Positions 40,060 to 48,281 of a stretch of DNA of 64,000 nucleotides are shown piece by piece (position 1 is the stretch's first letter; every line of letters begins with the position of its first letter). Both the position numbers and the translations under genes were made by a program. Below the pieces are notes generated by a model. It ran no database searches. It was not told the origin of the DNA and worked only from the letters and a program-made list of their open reading frames with translations. Source of the DNA: Streptomyces bathyalis (GTDB lineage: Bacteria; Actinomycetota; Actinomycetes; Streptomycetales; Streptomycetaceae); assembly GCF_015910445.1 (NCBI RefSeq), contig NZ_CP048882.1:6259501-6323500 (forward strand), given 5' to 3'.

Positions 40060-40791
40060 TCAGTCCCGGTCCGGCTCGCCCTTGCCCGCCTCGTCCGGAT
40101 TCCACTCCAGAAGGCGGACCTTGGCGACCGTGCGCACGTGACGGCGCATCGCCGCCGCCGCGGCCTTCGGGTCGCCGCGCTCGATGGCGGCGAGGATGCG
40201 CGCGTGCTGCTCCAGTGAGCGTGTGGGCCGGCCGGGCTGGCGCAGCGATTCGTTGCGGCTCTCGGCGACCGGTTCGGAGATCGAGCCCATGAACTCCGCG
40301 AGCAGTGTGCTGTGTCCGGCGGCGGTGACGGCCGCGTGGAACCGGCGGTCGCCGTCCACGCCGTGGCCTCCCGTCGAGATGTCCGACTCCATGGCACGCA
40401 GGGCGGTGCGCATCGCTTCGAGGTCCTCGTCGGTGCGGCGCTCCGCGGCCAGTTCTGCGAGCTTGGTCTCCAGTGCCTCGCGTGCCTCGAGCACGTCCGG
40501 CAGGCGCCGCCGGCGCTCCACGAGCCGTTCGACGGGCTCGGCGTCGAGGGTGTCGCGCACTAGGTAGGTGCCGCCGCCGTGACGTGTCTCGACGAGCCCC
40601 TGCACCTCCAGGACGACCACGGCCTGCTTGACGGAAGAGCGGCTCACCCCCAGCCGCTGGGCGAGTTCGCGCTCGGGCGGGAGGCGGTCCCCGGCGCTCA
40701 GTTCGTGATCGACGGCGTACGCACGCAACCGGTCCAGAACCTGCTCGTACAGGCGCGGGCGGGTCATCGGTCGCAGCGCGTCGTCGGTCAT
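40060..40791 (-). CDS. GntR-family (FadR/FCD) regulator, probable malonate-operon regulator
   Basis: The protein has 243 residues. The winged helix reads YEQVLDRLRAYAVDHELSAG, with ERELAQRLGVSRSSVKQAVV and GGGTYL. The FCD domain follows (LEAREALETKLAELAAERRT, FHAAVTAAGHSTLLAEFM and EQHARILAAIERGD), with the His residues that bind metal in this class. It is divergent from the MatC-type carrier and malonate genes. In rhizobia a GntR protein, MatR, controls matABC, so a similar role is likely. ATG 40791 has GGGG upstream. Confidence 0.92.
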   Translation of the reverse strand: MTDDALRPMTRPRLYEQVLDRLRAYAVDHELSAGDRLPPERELAQRLGVSRSSVKQAVVVLEVQGLVETRHGGGTYLVRDTLDAEPVERLVERRRRLPDVLEAREALETKLAELAAERRTDEDLEAMRTALRAMESDISTGGHGVDGDRRFHAAVTAAGHSTLLAEFMGSISEPVAESRNESLRQPGRPTRSLEQHARILAAIERGDPKAAAAAMRRHVRTVAKVRLLEWNPDEAGKGEPDRD

Positions 40792-40863
40792 GCGGTCCCC
40801 TCAGCCCCCTGGATTTCCTGGCCCGGAGCCTAACACCGCAGATGAGTGGCCCGGCGGCCAGGT

Positions 40864-40944
40864 GGTCAAGTGGCTGGGCCAATTTCTGCCCCAAGCATTG
40901 ACACCGGACAGACGGGCGGGGATTTTGGTTCAGCCACTTGGCCA
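40864..40944. promoter_or_regulatory. Inverted operator pair and promoter in front of the malonate genes
   Basis: TGGTCAAGTGGCTG at 40864-40877 is found again inverted as CAGCCACTTGGCCA at 40931-40944 (13 of 14 positions). TTGACA at 40899-40904 lies between them, 17 bases before a weak ATTTTG at 40922-40927, so the right copy would cover the start point of the carrier transcript. These are the likely GntR sites. The left copy lies nearer the regulator gene and could give autoregulation. Confidence 0.7.
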
Positions 40945-41013
40945 TTGCGCCAATCCGGCCGACCTCAGATCCGAACCGCTGCACGCCCTCCGGCGCCCAA
41001 GGACGGGAGCCCC

Positions 41014-42429
41014 ATGTCTGCCGAACTCATATCGATCCTGGTGCTGGCGGTGATCTTCGTCGTCGCCACGACCCGCTCCGTCAATATCGGTGCCCTCGCC
41101 TTCGCGGCGGCGTTCGGCGTCGGCACGCTGGCCGCCGGATTCGAGGCCGAGAAGGTCTTCGCCGGATTCCCCGGTGATCTCTTCGTCGTGCTCGTCGGCG
41201 TGACCTACTTCTTCGCCATCGCGCGCGCCAACGGCACGACGGACTGGCTGGTTCATGCCGGGATCAGGGTCGTGCGCGGCCGCATCGTGCTCATCCCGTG
41301 GGTGATGTTCGCGGTCACGGGCGTGCTGACGGCGATCGGCGCGGTCAGCCCCGCGGCGGTCGCCATCATCGCGCCGATCGCGATGGGCTTCGCGGCCAAG
41401 TACCGCATCCACCCGCTGCTCATGGGCGCGCTCGTGGTGCACGGCGCTCAGGCGGGCGGCTTCTCGCCGATCAGCATCTACGGATCGACGGTCAACGGCA
41501 TCGTCGCCAGGGAGGGCCTGCCCGGGAACGAGCTGGCGCTCTTCTCGGCCAGCCTCGTCGTCAACCTCGTCATCGCCGCCGTCATCTTCGTCGCCTGCGG
41601 CGGTATGGGCCTGCGCGGCACCAGGGCCGAGGACGGCGCGGACGAGGACGGCGGCGCGGGCGCCGGTGAGGGGATCGGCGCCGGCGGTGCGACCGGTGGC
41701 TCCGGTGCCCCTGCCGCCGCAGGGGCACCGGCGGGCGGCGGTGGCGGTACGGCCGTGGCCACGCAGACCGGGGAGAGCACTGGCCGGGACCGCTCCGGCG
41801 GCGACGGCAGCCTGCCGGCCGGCGCCGAGCGGCTCACCCCGGCCCGTACCGCCACGCTCACCGGCCTCGTCCTGCTCGTGGTCGCGGTGCTGGGCTTCGA
41901 CCTCGACGCGGGCCTGACCGCGATCGCGCTGGCCGTGGTGCTCGCCGTGATCTGGCCCGCCGACAGCAAGCAGGCCATCAACGGCATCACCTGGCCGACC
42001 GTCCTCCTGGTGTGCGGCATGCTCACCTACGTCAACGTCCTGGACGAGATGGGCACGATCGAATGGGCCGGCGAAGGCGTCGCCGCCATCGGCGTACCGC
42101 TGATCGCCGCGCTGCTCTTCTGCTACATCGGCGGGTTCGTCTCGGCCTTCGCATCCTCCGTCGGAATCATCGGGGCCCTCATCCCGCTCGTCGTGCCGTT
42201 CCTGGAGAAGGGCGAGATCGGAGTCGTCGGCATGGTCGCCGCGCTGTCGGTGTCCGCCACCGTGGTCGACGTGAGCCCGTTCTCCACCAACGGAGCACTG
42301 GTACTGGCGAGTGCCGAAGAGGTCGACAGGGACCGTTTCTTCCGGCAGCTGATGATCTACGGCGGTGTGGTGACCGCCGCCGTACCGGCACTGATCTGGC
42401 TGGCCATGGTCGTACCCGGGTTCGGGTAG
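41014..42429 (+). CDS. matC: MatC-type dicarboxylate/malonate carrier
   Basis: This is a membrane protein of 471 residues with about 11-12 helices. MSAELISILVLAVIFVVATT, then PGDLFVVLVGVTYFFAIARA, AVSPAAVAIIAPIAMGFAAK and GGFSPISIYGSTVNGI fit the MatC N-terminal domain. A large cytosolic loop at about 205-280 is very rich in Gly and Ala and separates two halves. The second half has a matching STVLL-like block in VSPFSTNGALVLA. Directly before matB and the carboxyltransferase, so malonate is the likely substrate. The start is ATG 41014, with GGACGGGAG upstream; the frame is open farther back. Confidence 0.88.
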   Translation: MSAELISILVLAVIFVVATTRSVNIGALAFAAAFGVGTLAAGFEAEKVFAGFPGDLFVVLVGVTYFFAIARANGTTDWLVHAGIRVVRGRIVLIPWVMFAVTGVLTAIGAVSPAAVAIIAPIAMGFAAKYRIHPLLMGALVVHGAQAGGFSPISIYGSTVNGIVAREGLPGNELALFSASLVVNLVIAAVIFVACGGMGLRGTRAEDGADEDGGAGAGEGIGAGGATGGSGAPAAAGAPAGGGGGTAVATQTGESTGRDRSGGDGSLPAGAERLTPARTATLTGLVLLVVAVLGFDLDAGLTAIALAVVLAVIWPADSKQAINGITWPTVLLVCGMLTYVNVLDEMGTIEWAGEGVAAIGVPLIAALLFCYIGGFVSAFASSVGIIGALIPLVVPFLEKGEIGVVGMVAALSVSATVVDVSPFSTNGALVLASAEEVDRDRFFRQLMIYGGVVTAAVPALIWLAMVVPGFG

Positions 42430-42555
42430 CCGGTACCCGGGCACCGGGACCGTGAGGAGGCGGCGGCACCCGGTCCGCGCCCACAGCCGCCGCGGCCACT
42501 CCCGGCCGCACACCCCAGACGTCACAACGCGAGCAAGACCCTGTGAGGAGCCACC

Positions 42556-43992
42556 GTGTCCACCCTCTTCCCGGCGCTGACCCGGCCGTCCGAAAAGACC
42601 GCGCTGCGGTTCGGCGAGCAGTCGCTCACCTACTCCGAACTCGCCGGTGTGGCGGGGGCGCTCGCCGCCGAGCTCACCCCTGGGCAGAGGGTCGCCGTCT
42701 GGGCCACCCCCACCATGGAGACGAGCGTCGCCGTGCTTGCCGCGCTGCTCGCCGGAGCGCCCGTCGTCCCCCTCAACCCGAAGATCGGCGAACGCGAACT
42801 GGCCCACATCCTCGGCGACAGTGAACCCGGCCTCGTACTCGCTGAGCGCGACGCGGCGCTTCCCGCCCCGCTCGACGCGCTGCCGCGCACCGCCGTCGAC
42901 ACCACGCCCCGGCCCGGCCCGGTCGCTCTGCCCGCCGAACCCGACGAGGAAGCACCGGCGGTGATCGTCTACACCTCCGGCACCACGGGGCCGCCCAAGG
43001 GCACCGTCCTGCCCCGCCGCGCCCTGACCGCCACGCTCGACGCGCTCCGGGACGCCTGGCAGTGGACGGAGGAGGACGTGCTCGTGCACGGCCTGCCGCT
43101 CTTCCACGTGCACGGACTCATCCTCGGCATACTCGGCCCGCTGCGCCGCGCGGGCACGGTCCAGCACCTCGGCCGCTTCTCCGCCGACGGCGTGCGGCAG
43201 GCCCTGGAGGGCGGGGCCACGATGCTCTTCGGCGTGCCGACGATGTACCACCGCATCGCCGAAGAGGTGGGCGGCGACGCGGAGTTGGCCCGGGCGCTGG
43301 CCGGCGCCCGGCTCCTGGTGTCGGGGTCGGCGGCACTGCCGGTGCACGATCACGAGCGGATCGCCGCCGCCACGGGGCAGCGCATCGTCGAGCGGTACGG
43401 CATGACGGAGACGCTGATGAACACCAGCGTCCGGGCCGACGGCGAGCGCCGGCCGGGAACGGTGGGCGTTCCGCTGGACGGCGTCGAGCTGCGGCTGGTC
43501 GACGAGGAAGGGCAGACCGTCGAGGCCATGGACGGTGAGACGGTCGGCGAGATCCAGGTCCGCGGACGCAATCTGTTCACCGAGTACCTCAACCGGCCGG
43601 ACGCCACGGCCGAGGCCTTCGACGGAGGCTGGTTCCGCACGGGCGACATGGCGACACGTGACCCCGACGGGTACGTACGGATCGTCGGCCGCAAGGCCAC
43701 CGACATCATCAAGAGCGGCGGGTACAAGATCGGGGCGGGGGAGATCGAGAACGCGCTGCTGGAGCACCCCGACGTGACGGAGGCCGCCGTGACCGGCGAG
43801 AGCGACGACGACCTCGGCGAACGCATCGTCGCGTGGATCGTGCCCGGAGCCCGCCGCCCCGGCGAGCAGGAGCTGGCCGATCATGTGGCCAAGCAGCTCT
43901 CCCCGCACAAGCGGCCGCGGGTCGTGCGCTTCCGCGAGACGCTGCCGCGCAACGACATGGGCAAGCTCATGAAGCGTGCGCTCCATGAGTGA
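42556..43992 (+). CDS. matB: MatB, malonyl-CoA synthetase
   Basis: MatB joins malonate to CoA with ATP. It is a 478-residue acyl-adenylate-forming enzyme. The P-loop motif is VIVYTSGTTGPPKGTVLPRR, the A5 region is VERYGMTETLMNTS, the A7/A8 regions are GGWFRTGDMATRDPDGYVRI and GRKATDIIKSGGYKIGAGEI, and the C-terminal lysine is in LPRNDMGKLMKRAL. GMTETLMN and the short length match MatB. GTG 42556 has GAGGAG upstream. It ends eight bases into the next gene. Confidence 0.95.
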   Translation: MSTLFPALTRPSEKTALRFGEQSLTYSELAGVAGALAAELTPGQRVAVWATPTMETSVAVLAALLAGAPVVPLNPKIGERELAHILGDSEPGLVLAERDAALPAPLDALPRTAVDTTPRPGPVALPAEPDEEAPAVIVYTSGTTGPPKGTVLPRRALTATLDALRDAWQWTEEDVLVHGLPLFHVHGLILGILGPLRRAGTVQHLGRFSADGVRQALEGGATMLFGVPTMYHRIAEEVGGDAELARALAGARLLVSGSAALPVHDHERIAAATGQRIVERYGMTETLMNTSVRADGERRPGTVGVPLDGVELRLVDEEGQTVEAMDGETVGEIQVRGRNLFTEYLNRPDATAEAFDGGWFRTGDMATRDPDGYVRIVGRKATDIIKSGGYKIGAGEIENALLEHPDVTEAAVTGESDDDLGERIVAWIVPGARRPGEQELADHVAKQLSPHKRPRVVRFRETLPRNDMGKLMKRALHE

Positions 43993-45523
43993 CACGCCCC
44001 GCGACGTCCGCGACCCCGGTTCCTCGGCGCGCGCCGCCATCCGGGCCGTCGCGAGCGGCTTCACGGAATTCGAGCACCCGTCAGCCGACCCGGCCGCGCC
44101 CGCCGGTCGCGGAGGGCCGGACGGGCCGCTCGGCTGGCGCGGCTACGGGGCCTCACGCGACCGGGCGCGTGAGCGGACGGGCGAGAGCGAGTCCGTGGTG
44201 TGCGGCACCGGCCGGATCGGCGGCGGCACGGGAACTCGTGGCGACGACACCGCCGGAGCCGAAGCGGTGCTGATCTCCTTCGAGTTCGGATATCTCGGAG
44301 GCTCGCTCGGCGCACAGACGGGCGACCGCATCGCCGCCGCCTACGAGCATGCCCGGGCGCACCGTCTGCCGCTGGTGTCGCTGATCGCCACCGGCGGCAG
44401 CCGCATGCAGGAGGGGATGGTCGCGCTCAGCCAACTGCAGCGTGTGGCACGGGAGTCGGTGCTCACGCGCCGCGCCGGCGTGCCGCAGCTCGCCGTGCTC
44501 CGCGACCCCGCCACGGGCGGCGGCTGGGCGACGCTCGGCGCGGGCGCGGACGTGGTGCTGGCCCTGCCGGGCGCGCAGGTCGCCTTCGCCGGCTCCCGGG
44601 TACGGCCCCGTGACGCCGACCCGGCGGCTTACACGGCGGAGGGCCAGCATGCCGCTGGGCACATCGACCAGATCGTGGAGCAGGAGCTGCTGGGTGCGGC
44701 GCTGGGGCGCTGGCTCACGCTGCTGACCGGCGGCTCCGGCAGCCCCGCACCTCCACCGCAGGCACTGCCGCCCCGGGACGCGTCCTCGGCACCGCCGTCG
44801 CACAACAGGTCCTCGGGGTCCCCGCAGGCCCTGCCCGCCGGAGCCTCTCCCCCTGACTCCGTCGGCGGGGACGCCCAGGCCGTCCCCCTGAGCGGGCAGG
44901 AGGCGGTGGCGCGCGCCCGGTCCGCTCAACGGCCGCGTGCCGCCGCCTACTTGGACGACTACTTCGACTGGCGCGAAGAGGTACGGGGAGACCGCTGCGG
45001 CGGCGTCGACGAGGGAATGCTGTGCGGCTTCGGACGCCACGGCGGCCGAACGGTCGCGTACGCGGCCCAGACCGGCACAGCCACACGCCCCGCCGGTTTC
45101 CGCACCGCTGCCCGGCTCATCCGTACCGCCGACCGGCTGGGGATCCCCGTACTGACCCTCATCGACACCCCGGGGGCCGCCAACGACGCCGAGGCGGAAG
45201 GCGCCGGGGCCGGACCGGCGATCGCCGAGGTGTTCGCCGCCGTCGCGGAGGCCGCGGTGCCGGTGACCTCACTGCTGATCGGCGAGGGCGGCTCGGGCGG
45301 AGCACTGGCCCTGGCCGCACCGGACAGGCTCTGGGTCACGCCCGACAGCTACTTCTCCGTGATCGCCCCCGAACTCGCGGCAGCGATCCTCAAGCGCCCG
45401 GAGCACGAGACCGCCGCGACCGCGGACGAGCTCATGCTGCGCCCGCAGGACGTCGTACGGCTGGGAATCGCCCGGGCGGTCGTCGTCCCACGGGTCGGAG
45501 CTTCGCGGAGCGACGCTGCCTGA
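43985..45523 (+). CDS. Fused carboxyltransferase (AccD-like plus AccA-like halves) of the malonate operon
   Basis: The protein has 512 residues. The N-terminal half reads as an AccD-like domain without the zinc finger (FGYLGGSLGAQTGDRIAAAY, then ATGGSRMQEGMVALSQLQR). The C-terminal half is AccA-like (GFRTAARLIRTADRLGIPVL, TLIDTPGAAN and LIGEGGSGGALALAAPDRLW). A low-complexity Pro/Ser/Ala linker at about 250-300 carries a degenerate palindromic repeat. It overlaps matB by eight bases. No biotin carboxylase or biotin carrier is nearby. In this position MatA would decarboxylate malonyl-CoA, so this enzyme may handle the malonyl group instead, which is inference. Confidence 0.85.
   Translation: MSDTPRDVRDPGSSARAAIRAVASGFTEFEHPSADPAAPAGRGGPDGPLGWRGYGASRDRARERTGESESVVCGTGRIGGGTGTRGDDTAGAEAVLISFEFGYLGGSLGAQTGDRIAAAYEHARAHRLPLVSLIATGGSRMQEGMVALSQLQRVARESVLTRRAGVPQLAVLRDPATGGGWATLGAGADVVLALPGAQVAFAGSRVRPRDADPAAYTAEGQHAAGHIDQIVEQELLGAALGRWLTLLTGGSGSPAPPPQALPPRDASSAPPSHNRSSGSPQALPAGASPPDSVGGDAQAVPLSGQEAVARARSAQRPRAAAYLDDYFDWREEVRGDRCGGVDEGMLCGFGRHGGRTVAYAAQTGTATRPAGFRTAARLIRTADRLGIPVLTLIDTPGAANDAEAEGAGAGPAIAEVFAAVAEAAVPVTSLLIGEGGSGGALALAAPDRLWVTPDSYFSVIAPELAAAILKRPEHETAATADELMLRPQDVVRLGIARAVVVPRVGASRSDAA
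44846..44870. repeat. Degenerate copy of a GACTCCGTC-core palindrome inside the carboxyltransferase linker
   Basis: A CCCCC run, then T, GAC, TCC, GTC, GGC and GGGG, gives a small stem with GAC/GTC and C/G arms. The order of parts matches the better copy in cobQ at 53561-53595. It encodes part of the low-complexity linker. Confidence 0.5.
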
Positions 45524-45629
45524 ACGGGGCGCGGCGCGTCTGAGCTCGACGGCCTCCGCCGGGCTCGGCGCGGGGAGACCGTGCCCGCCTCCGTGGAGTC
45601 CGGTGCCCTCCCCGCCCGGTGTCTGCTCC

Positions 45630-46769
45630 TCAGCCGTCCCGGGCGTCCGGGTGGGCTGCCGCTCGTGTCTCCCCGCCGAGAAGCTCGCGCAGCGCCGAGG
45701 CCAGCCGATCCGTGCACTCCTCGTCCCGGACGGCGATACGGAACCACTGCGGGCCCAGCCCCGGGAAGGTGTCGCCGCGCCGCACCGCCAGCCCCAGCGA
45801 CCGCAGGTCCTCGCGGAGAGCAGCGGCACGCGGGTGCCGCACCAGTACGAACGGGGCCTGCGGTGACCCGTGCACGGACAGGCCCTCCGGTGCGAACTCG
45901 CCCAGCCGCGCGAGCAGATGGTTCCGGTCACGGGCGACCTGCCGTGCCGCCTCCTCGGCCTCGCTGAGCGCCCGCGGTTCGCAGCATGCCTCCGCCGCGG
46001 TCAGCGCCGGAGCCGACACCGGCCACAGAGGCTGGTGCCGCGCGAGTTCGGACACCGTGGCGGGATCGGAGAGGACGTACCCGATGCGCAGACCCGCCAG
46101 GCCCCACGTCTTCGTGAGGCTGCGGAGCACCACGACGCGGCCGGGAAGCGGTGCTTGCTCCGGCCCGGCGCCCAACAGCGGTGCCAGGGACTCCCGTTCG
46201 CCGGGCACCGCGTCGATGAACGCCTCGTCGACGACCAACGTCCGTCCCTCGCGCGCGAGTCCGGCGAGTGCCTCGGCGGGATGCAGCACGGAGGTGGGGT
46301 TGGTCGGATTGCCCACGACGACGAGGTCCGCGCCTGCGGGCACCGCCGCGGGGTCGAGCCGGAACCCGTTGCCGGGATCCAGCACCACGCGTTCCACGTC
46401 GTGCCCGGCATCCCGCAGCGCCGCCTCGGGCTCGGTGAACTGCGGATGGACCACGGCCGGCCGACGCGCGCGGAACGCGCGTGCCAGCAGGACGAACGCC
46501 TCGGCCGCCCCGGCGGTGAGCAGCACCTGCTCCTCCGCGAGACCGTGCCGGGCGGCCACTGTCCGGCGGGCGGGACGGCCGTCGGGGTAGGCGGCCAGAT
46601 CGTCGAGCGAGGCGGCGATGCGGTCCTTGAGCCAGCGCGGCGGGGTGCCCGCACGTACGTTGACCGCGAGGTCGGTCAACTCCCGCCCGCCGTCCCGTAC
46701 TTCGGCGTCGCCGTGATGCCGGAGGAGGCCCGCTTCCAATGCCTGCTCGCTCTCAGTGGGAGTGCGCAT
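45630..46769 (-). CDS. cobC: CobC-like aminotransferase (threonine-phosphate decarboxylase type)
   Basis: This protein has 379 residues and is of the histidinol-phosphate aminotransferase fold. The PLP lysine lies in VVLRSLTKTWGLAGLRIGYV. LTDLAVNVRAGTPPRWLKDR at the start is CobC-like, and VVVGNPTNPTSVL, VVDEAFIDAVPGE and the C-terminal LREDLRSLGLAVRRGDTFPG fit. In the cobalamin pathway it would make aminopropanol phosphate from threonine phosphate. Last gene of the cob operon, with a 17-base overlap with cbiX. Next to a convergent carboxyltransferase gene. Confidence 0.9.
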   Translation of the reverse strand: MRTPTESEQALEAGLLRHHGDAEVRDGGRELTDLAVNVRAGTPPRWLKDRIAASLDDLAAYPDGRPARRTVAARHGLAEEQVLLTAGAAEAFVLLARAFRARRPAVVHPQFTEPEAALRDAGHDVERVVLDPGNGFRLDPAAVPAGADLVVVGNPTNPTSVLHPAEALAGLAREGRTLVVDEAFIDAVPGERESLAPLLGAGPEQAPLPGRVVVLRSLTKTWGLAGLRIGYVLSDPATVSELARHQPLWPVSAPALTAAEACCEPRALSEAEEAARQVARDRNHLLARLGEFAPEGLSVHGSPQAPFVLVRHPRAAALREDLRSLGLAVRRGDTFPGLGPQWFRIAVRDEECTDRLASALRELLGGETRAAAHPDARDG

Positions 46770-47655
46770 CGCTGTCGGCGTCGTGCGAACGGCCGTGCCC
46801 GTGGCCGTCCTCGTCCTGCCGGGGGCGCGACGGCCGCGGATGCCCGGTGGCGTCCCCGGGCCCCGGCGGCGTGACGCCGGCTGCCTCCCGGTAGTGCTCC
46901 ATGACGACGTCCGCCAGCTCGTCGGTCGCGCCCATGGCCTTGGCGTCCACGACTTCGACCTCGGGGTTCGCGGCGGACCAGCCTTCCGCGTGCATGGCTG
47001 CGCGCTCCGTCAGTACACCCGCGAAGAGGACGTAGGGCAGGATCACGACCTTCTTCGCGCCCAGCTTGCGGCAGCGGTCCAGGCCCGACGCCACGTCGGG
47101 CGCGGCGAGCGAGACGAACGCGACCTCCACGCCCGCGTATCCGCGGCCCTCCCACAGCAGCCGGGCGGTCCTGTGCACCTCGGCGTTGGCGTGGGGGTCC
47201 GTCGAGCCGCGTCCGACGAGCAGCACGGTCGTGCCGGCGCGGTCGCCGGGGGAGCGGGGAGCGGGGCCTTCGGTGCCGGTGCCTCCGTCCAGCGCTTCCT
47301 CGACACGGCGTTCCAGCAGCGACAGCAGCTGCGGATGCGGGCCGAGCGGGCGCGCACAACGCAATGAGGTGCCGGGGTGCCGTTCCTCCTCCCGGGCCAG
47401 GGCCGCGGGGATGTCGCCCTGCGCGCGTCCGTCGGAGACCAGCATCAGCGGCACGGCCACGAAGTCCGTCACGCCGCGCCCGACAAGCTCGGCGACGGAG
47501 TCGGTCAGCGGCGGCGACAGCTCCAGCGAGCCGCCGGCGACGGGTATTTCCGGGCTGCGGGACGCGATCTCGCCGACGAACGACCGGAAGTCCTCGGCGT
47601 CCTCGTCGTCACGGGTGCCGTGGCCGACGAGGAGCAGGGCGGGAGGCTGCGTCAC
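46753..47655 (-). CDS. CbiX-like sirohydrochlorin chelatase with His-rich tail
   Basis: The protein has 300 residues with two similar halves. The first has ALLLVGHGTRDDEDAEDFRS and VPLMLVSDGRAQGDIP; the second has VLLVGRGSTDPHANAEVHRT and KKVVILPYVLFAGVLTERA. The His in VGHGTRD is the metal-site residue in CbiX; the second repeat has a Arg at the same place (VGRGST). The last 20 or so residues are His/Asp-rich (DGHGHGRSHDADSDAHSH), suitable for metal storage. It would insert cobalt or iron into sirohydrochlorin. GTG 47655 overlaps the stop of the preceding gene (GTGA). Confidence 0.9.
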   Translation of the reverse strand: MTQPPALLLVGHGTRDDEDAEDFRSFVGEIASRSPEIPVAGGSLELSPPLTDSVAELVGRGVTDFVAVPLMLVSDGRAQGDIPAALAREEERHPGTSLRCARPLGPHPQLLSLLERRVEEALDGGTGTEGPAPRSPGDRAGTTVLLVGRGSTDPHANAEVHRTARLLWEGRGYAGVEVAFVSLAAPDVASGLDRCRKLGAKKVVILPYVLFAGVLTERAAMHAEGWSAANPEVEVVDAKAMGATDELADVVMEHYREAAGVTPPGPGDATGHPRPSRPRQDEDGHGHGRSHDADSDAHSH

Positions 47656-48281
47656 TGGTTCTCCTTGCTGTGCTGGTTCTGCGTGGCCGCGCTCGCGGCG
47701 CCCGGACCGCCGCCCCCGTCCGCCACGGCGCCGGACGAACTCCCCGCGCCGGGCGTGGCGTCGGGCACGGCAGCGGCCACCGCCGAACCGTCCTTCTCCG
47801 GGACGCCACCGGCGGCCGGCAGAGCGCCCGCCCGGCGCCGGCGTGCCACGGCGGCGGTCGCCATGGCCGGAGAACCGTCCGGGGACGCGGACTTGGTCTT
47901 GGGCACGATCAGCATGCCGTATTCGCCGGCGGCAGCGAGGGCGGCGGCCTCCGAGACGGACGGCGTACCCATGGCGGCCCGCGTTGCGTCGGTGGGATTC
48001 GGCACCTCGACGGCGGCGAGGACGGCGGCGGTGAAGGTGCGCAGCGGCAGGCGGAGCCGGTCCGCGGCCGCGAGCAGGCCCGGTTCGCCGGCCTTCGCCT
48101 CGACCGTCGCCAACTCGGCTACACAGCGCAGGGACAGCCCCGCCTCTCGCAGCGTCCGCTCGATCAGGCCGATCACTTCGTCGCTGCTGACGCCCCGGCC
48201 GGTGCCCACTCCGACAACCAGGGAGGGCGTGCGCGATTCGGCCTCGTCCGGGTCCGCGGCCGCTCCGGCCGGCCGCGTCAC
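47652..48281 (-). CDS. CobE/CbiG C-terminal-domain protein
   Basis: The protein has 209 residues. The first 125 or so form the CbiG C-terminal/CobE domain: SLVVGVGTGRGVSSDEVIGL, TVEAKAGEPGLLAAADRLRL, PLRTF and then VPNPTDATRAAMGTPSVSEA. The rest is a Ser/Gly/Pro-rich tail that looks disordered. CobE is linked to ring contraction in cobalamin synthesis, and its exact reaction is not clear. GTG 48281 overlaps the cobB stop (GTGA), and its own stop overlaps the cbiX start. Confidence 0.88.
   Translation of the reverse strand: MTRPAGAAADPDEAESRTPSLVVGVGTGRGVSSDEVIGLIERTLREAGLSLRCVAELATVEAKAGEPGLLAAADRLRLPLRTFTAAVLAAVEVPNPTDATRAAMGTPSVSEAAALAAAGEYGMLIVPKTKSASPDGSPAMATAAVARRRRAGALPAAGGVPEKDGSAVAAAVPDATPGAGSSSGAVADGGGGPGAASAATQNQHSKENQ

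Noticed and set aside
40930..44064. A minus-strand open frame of more than 1000 codons over the malonate genes
   Set aside because: It lies opposite three genes with clear domains. In GC-rich DNA the antisense frame of a real gene often stays open. Its product is His/Arg/Gly-rich with no motif.
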